Shown here: in pieces, positions 17,595 to 19,654 of the stretch
Layout: each line of letters begins with the position of its first letter
Numbering within the stretch: the stretch's first letter is position 1
DNA from: Bacteroidales bacterium
GTDB taxonomy: Bacteria > Bacteroidota > Bacteroidia > Bacteroidales > Marinilabiliaceae
Assembly (NCBI GenBank): GCA_004552385.1
Contig: SFOL01000030.1
Coordinates: 1 to 19,654, forward strand
DNA length: 19,654 nucleotides
Direction: 5' to 3'
Position numbers and translations under genes: made by a program
Notes under the pieces: generated by a model
Told to the model about the DNA's origin: nothing
Database searches by the model: none
What the model saw: the letters and a program-made list of their open reading frames with translations, nothing else

Positions 17595-18893
17595 ATGAAT
17601 AATGCACTCATATTTTTGGCTCTTGCACACTCGCTGCTCTCCTTCACAGCATGCAGCGACGACGAGAACAACGACGACTCTAACGCCGTCAACCCTCCCG
17701 CGTCTGAGGTCAGGCACGTCATGAACCGCAGTGCTAAAAGGGGTGTCGGCTACAATTTCCGTCTGCCGGAGGACATGTTCTTGCTCAAGGGAGGAATATC
17801 TTGGTTCTACAATTGGGCAACCAAGACAAGCTCCACCGTCCAGGAAGAGGCTAAGAATGCCAACGTTACATTCGTCCCCATGACGTGGAATAACAACTAC
17901 TCTGAGGACGATATCACAGCCACTGTCAAGGTTTTCGATGACAAGTATATACTTGCCTTCAACGAGCCAAACCTCGTCGACCAGGCTCGCATGACGCCCG
18001 CCCAGGCCGCCGAGTTCTGGCCGCGACTCAAAGAATACGCCAAGGCTAACGACCTCAAGATCATATCCCCGGCCATGAATTATGGCACCCTGCCCGGATA
18101 TTCCGACCCCGTAACGTGGCTCGACGAGTTCTTTGTGCAGCCCGGTGTCTCTATCGACGACATTCACGCCATCGCCCTCCATTGCTACATGAACTCGGCC
18201 TCGTCAGTCAAGGGATATGTGGACAAGTTCGCAAAGTATGGCAAACCCATTTGGATGACAGAGTTTTGCGCATGGGACGGCGGCGTTGCGGATGCTGACG
18301 CGCAGATAGCCTACATGAGCGAAGTCGTCGCATATTTCGAGGAGAACCCCAACGTGGAGCGCTACGCATGGTTCGAGCCGCGCCACACGCCTGGTGCACC
18401 ATATATGCAACTCATTGTCAATGATGAGCTTACCGATGCCGGAAAAGTTTACGTCAACTTCTCCTCGTTCGACAAGCAGGCCTACGCGTTGAGCGGTTCA
18501 CAGTGGCCCGCCACATCCTACCAGTCAACAAACGCTTCTGAGGGCGTTGAGGCCGGAAAAGCATACTCTGCCGCTCCGAGTTTGCATGTGGCAACCGACC
18601 CCGAGTCCATTTTCCCCATCGAGATAAAGAGCATTACGACAAAGAAGTGGGTTGAGTACGGTCTCGACGCGCGGTACGAACTCAGCACCCTCTCTCTCCG
18701 CCTCAAGACGCTTGTCCCCACCACCTTCACCATCACTGTTGACGGCAAAGAATCTGTAGATACCGAAGAGCTGACGACCAAGGGCGAGTGGAAGACGGTC
18801 GAGATCCCGGTCTCGATATCCGGCGGACTGCATAACGTCCGATTGGCTGTCAAGAAGGGCTCAACGTCCTTGAGTTCAATACTTTTCAAATGA
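17595..18893 (+). CDS. GH128-type endo-beta-1,3-glucanase lipoprotein with C-terminal beta-sandwich
   Basis: The 432-residue product should cut beta-1,3-glucan internally at the cell surface. Residues 48-280 match the Glyco_hydro_cc (PF11790, GH128) pattern: KRGVGYNF, WFYNWA (70-75), FVPMTWN, ILAFNEPN with the predicted acid/base Glu124, SPAMN, DDIHAIALHCYM, and KPIWMTEFCAW with the predicted nucleophile Glu223, then RYAWFEPR. From about 315 to the end is a beta-sandwich (WVEYGLDARYELSTLSLRLK, WKTVEIPVSISGGLHNVRLAV) like CBM6/CBM35-type binding modules. The lipobox is FTAC (Cys20), then SDDENNDD, a surface-export type stretch. The signal peptide (MNNALIFLALAHSLL) lacks any Lys or Arg, which is unusual, but no upstream in-frame ATG exists before a TAA at 17553. 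Family call is firm; exact glucan preference is not. Confidence 0.9.
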   Translation: MNNALIFLALAHSLLSFTACSDDENNDDSNAVNPPASEVRHVMNRSAKRGVGYNFRLPEDMFLLKGGISWFYNWATKTSSTVQEEAKNANVTFVPMTWNNNYSEDDITATVKVFDDKYILAFNEPNLVDQARMTPAQAAEFWPRLKEYAKANDLKIISPAMNYGTLPGYSDPVTWLDEFFVQPGVSIDDIHAIALHCYMNSASSVKGYVDKFAKYGKPIWMTEFCAWDGGVADADAQIAYMSEVVAYFEENPNVERYAWFEPRHTPGAPYMQLIVNDELTDAGKVYVNFSSFDKQAYALSGSQWPATSYQSTNASEGVEAGKAYSAAPSLHVATDPESIFPIEIKSITTKKWVEYGLDARYELSTLSLRLKTLVPTTFTITVDGKESVDTEELTTKGEWKTVEIPVSISGGLHNVRLAVKKGSTSLSSILFK

Positions 18894-19049
18894 GTGACGA
18901 CTTCCTATGTGTCGGACAACTTAGTCCCGATGCTTGCGTGTGGTCTCCAACCTCTTCTGACATAATTGTGATCATGATACAATAAACATTTCGTCATAGC
19001 ATTTTTCAGCGCAACATAGCGCATAATTCTGTAGCAGTTTTTCCCTTTT

Positions 19050-19099
19050 CCTTGTTGGCTCTTATTGATGAGAATCAGAGCTGACAGGGAATTTTTTTT
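19050..19099 (+). terminator. Rho-independent terminator ending the PUL
   Basis: A 13-bp stem joins CCTTGTTGGCTCT (19050-19062) and AGAGCTGACAGGG (19077-19089), with three G-U pairs, followed by AA and eight T (19092-19099). The G-U pairs exist only in the + strand RNA (they would be A-C mismatches in the other), which assigns the direction. It lies about 157 bases after the GH128 stop codon. Confidence 0.8.
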
Positions 19100-19280
19100 A
19101 CGCGTTTTATGCGCGTTGTGGCGGCAGAGCTCTTCGCGTTGGACATGATGAGTGAGTGTTCTTTTGTGTGATTACACATACTATTCTGTTAATAATGCGT
19201 GGCTTTGTGTTTTCTTGAATGCCGCTTCAGATGACCTTTATGCCGTTTTAAGACACATTTTTGCCGTTTCGCCCCAGGGC

Positions 19281-19313
19281 GTTGACACTCATTGTTTTAA
19301 AAAACTATATTTG
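19281..19313 (+). promoter_or_regulatory. Promoter of the right-edge lipoprotein/metallopeptidase remnant
   Basis: TATATTTG (19306-19313) matches the Bacteroidetes -7 consensus TAnnTTTG exactly, and GTTG (19281-19284, consensus TTTG) lies 21 bases upstream. Transcription would start near 19320, about 25 bases before the ATG at 19345. Among the promoters visible here this has the best spacing. Confidence 0.65.
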
Positions 19314-19344
19314 TGGCGTAATCAATCTAATAACATCAGCTATA

Positions 19345-19654
19345 ATGAGAACACCGAAACGAATGTTTTTGCCGCTCCTGAGCCTTCTGGCCCTTGCCGC
19401 CTGCCGGGAGGATGATATGCATACCGATCCACTATCCATGAGATTGCCCATTGCGCGCACCACAAGTGGAGCCGCAGCACATATAGGCATTGTGACAAAA
19501 TAGTCAAAGAGTCGTGGGCGAGAGGTGTCGCCTATTATGTCGCCAGAGCTGAAGGTTATGGTGATGATGGCGAGTATTTCTCAAATCCCTACACGGGCTT
19601 AGTGCTAAGCCTGACAAGAGACGATTTTGGCGATAGAGTAAAGACTTCCGGAGG
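19345..19654 (+). pseudogene. Broken metallopeptidase-like lipoprotein gene, runs off the window
   Basis: The ATG at 19345 opens a clear lipoprotein signal peptide (MRTPKRMFLPLLSLLALAAC, Cys20 at 19402-19404) followed by REDD, but this frame stops at TAG 19501-19503 after 52 residues. The -1 frame, open from 19416 to the window edge, encodes STIHEIAHCAHHKW, where HEIAH (19437-19451) is a HExxH zinc site. KESWARG follows, its Glu (19509-19511) 20 residues after the second His and so a possible third ligand, then GVAYYVARAEGYG and LTRDDFGD. I recall Bacteroidales lipoproteins of this zincin type with a long region between signal peptide and HExxH; here only about ten codons separate them. An out-of-frame internal deletion explains both facts. 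The right end is cut by the window. Confidence 0.7.

Larger units (their letters stand above)
8178..18893. other. Compact polysaccharide utilization locus, predicted target beta-1,3-glucan
   Basis: A divergent regulator, SusC, SusD, a binding lipoprotein and a GH128 enzyme lie side by side, the standard arrangement of a Bacteroidetes PUL. The substrate is inferred from GH128, whose characterised members are endo-beta-1,3-glucanases. The locus holds a single enzyme and no exo-glucosidase (for example GH3), so it covers capture, first cleavage and import only. Confidence 0.8.
18894..19344. other. Non-coding stretch after the PUL
   Basis: No convincing gene is present. It holds a near-palindrome (ATTGT at 18965-18969, ATCATGAT at 18971-18978, ACAAT at 18979-18983), a terminator at 19050-19099 and the promoter of the next gene at 19281-19313. 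A 31-codon frame starting at 18890 overlaps the GH128 stop codon as ATGA and ends at 18985; it shows no recognisable features. The base composition is clearly more A/T-rich than the PUL genes. Confidence 0.5.

Noticed and set aside
18965..18983. ATTGTGATCATGATACAAT near-palindrome, resembling a CRP-type operator
   Set aside because: The outer arms are out of register by one base with the inner palindrome, and it lies after a gene and before a terminator rather than at a promoter.
18890..18985. A 31-codon frame overlapping the GH128 stop codon as ATGA
   Set aside because: The overlap suits translational coupling, but the product (beginning MSDDFLCV) has no features and there is no sign of selection; chance is more likely.

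Overview
The window looks like a chromosomal segment of a Bacteroidales bacterium (Bacteroides, Prevotella or Muribaculaceae relatives; the genus cannot be fixed by eye). The reasons are a SusC/SusD pair, lipoprotein signal peptides with an acidic stretch just after the lipid-bearing Cys, promoters of the TAnnTTTG type, weak or absent Shine-Dalgarno sequences, and a one-polypeptide beta-propeller/LuxR-type regulator. I saw no rRNA, tRNA, CRISPR array or insertion sequence.

Layout. Bases 1-206 hold the 3' end of an unidentified gene whose last residues resemble the C-terminal beta-sandwich of some glycoside hydrolases. A + strand terminator (213-249) and a - strand terminator (281-331) separate it from a solitary surface-lipoprotein gene of the Fibrobacter-paralogous-domain type (356-1204, -). 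Next comes the glutamate synthase operon gltB-gltD (7557-1439, -). It has a recognisable promoter near 7709-7738 and a strong terminator at 1356-1406, and makes glutamate from glutamine and 2-oxoglutarate.

Bases 8178-18893 form a compact polysaccharide utilization locus (PUL). A membrane-spanning regulator (8178-11117, -) is divergent from a + strand set: SusC (11446-14661), SusD (14690-16255), a probable surface glycan-binding lipoprotein with a Big_2 Ig-like domain (16400-17410) and a GH128-type endo-beta-1,3-glucanase lipoprotein with a C-terminal beta-sandwich (17595-18893). The expected working order is: GH128 cuts beta-1,3-glucan at the cell surface, the binding protein and SusD hold the pieces, SusC imports them with TonB energy, and the regulator senses an oligosaccharide in the periplasm and switches the set on. 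GC-rich hairpins sit after susD and after the binding protein, and a wobble-rich terminator (19050-19099) ends the locus. No exo-acting glucosidase is present, so final breakdown must be encoded elsewhere.

At the right edge (19345 to the end) is what looks like a broken gene. A near-perfect promoter and an intact lipoprotein signal peptide are followed almost at once, in a different frame, by a zinc-protease HExxH segment. This looks like an out-of-frame internal deletion in a metallopeptidase lipoprotein gene.
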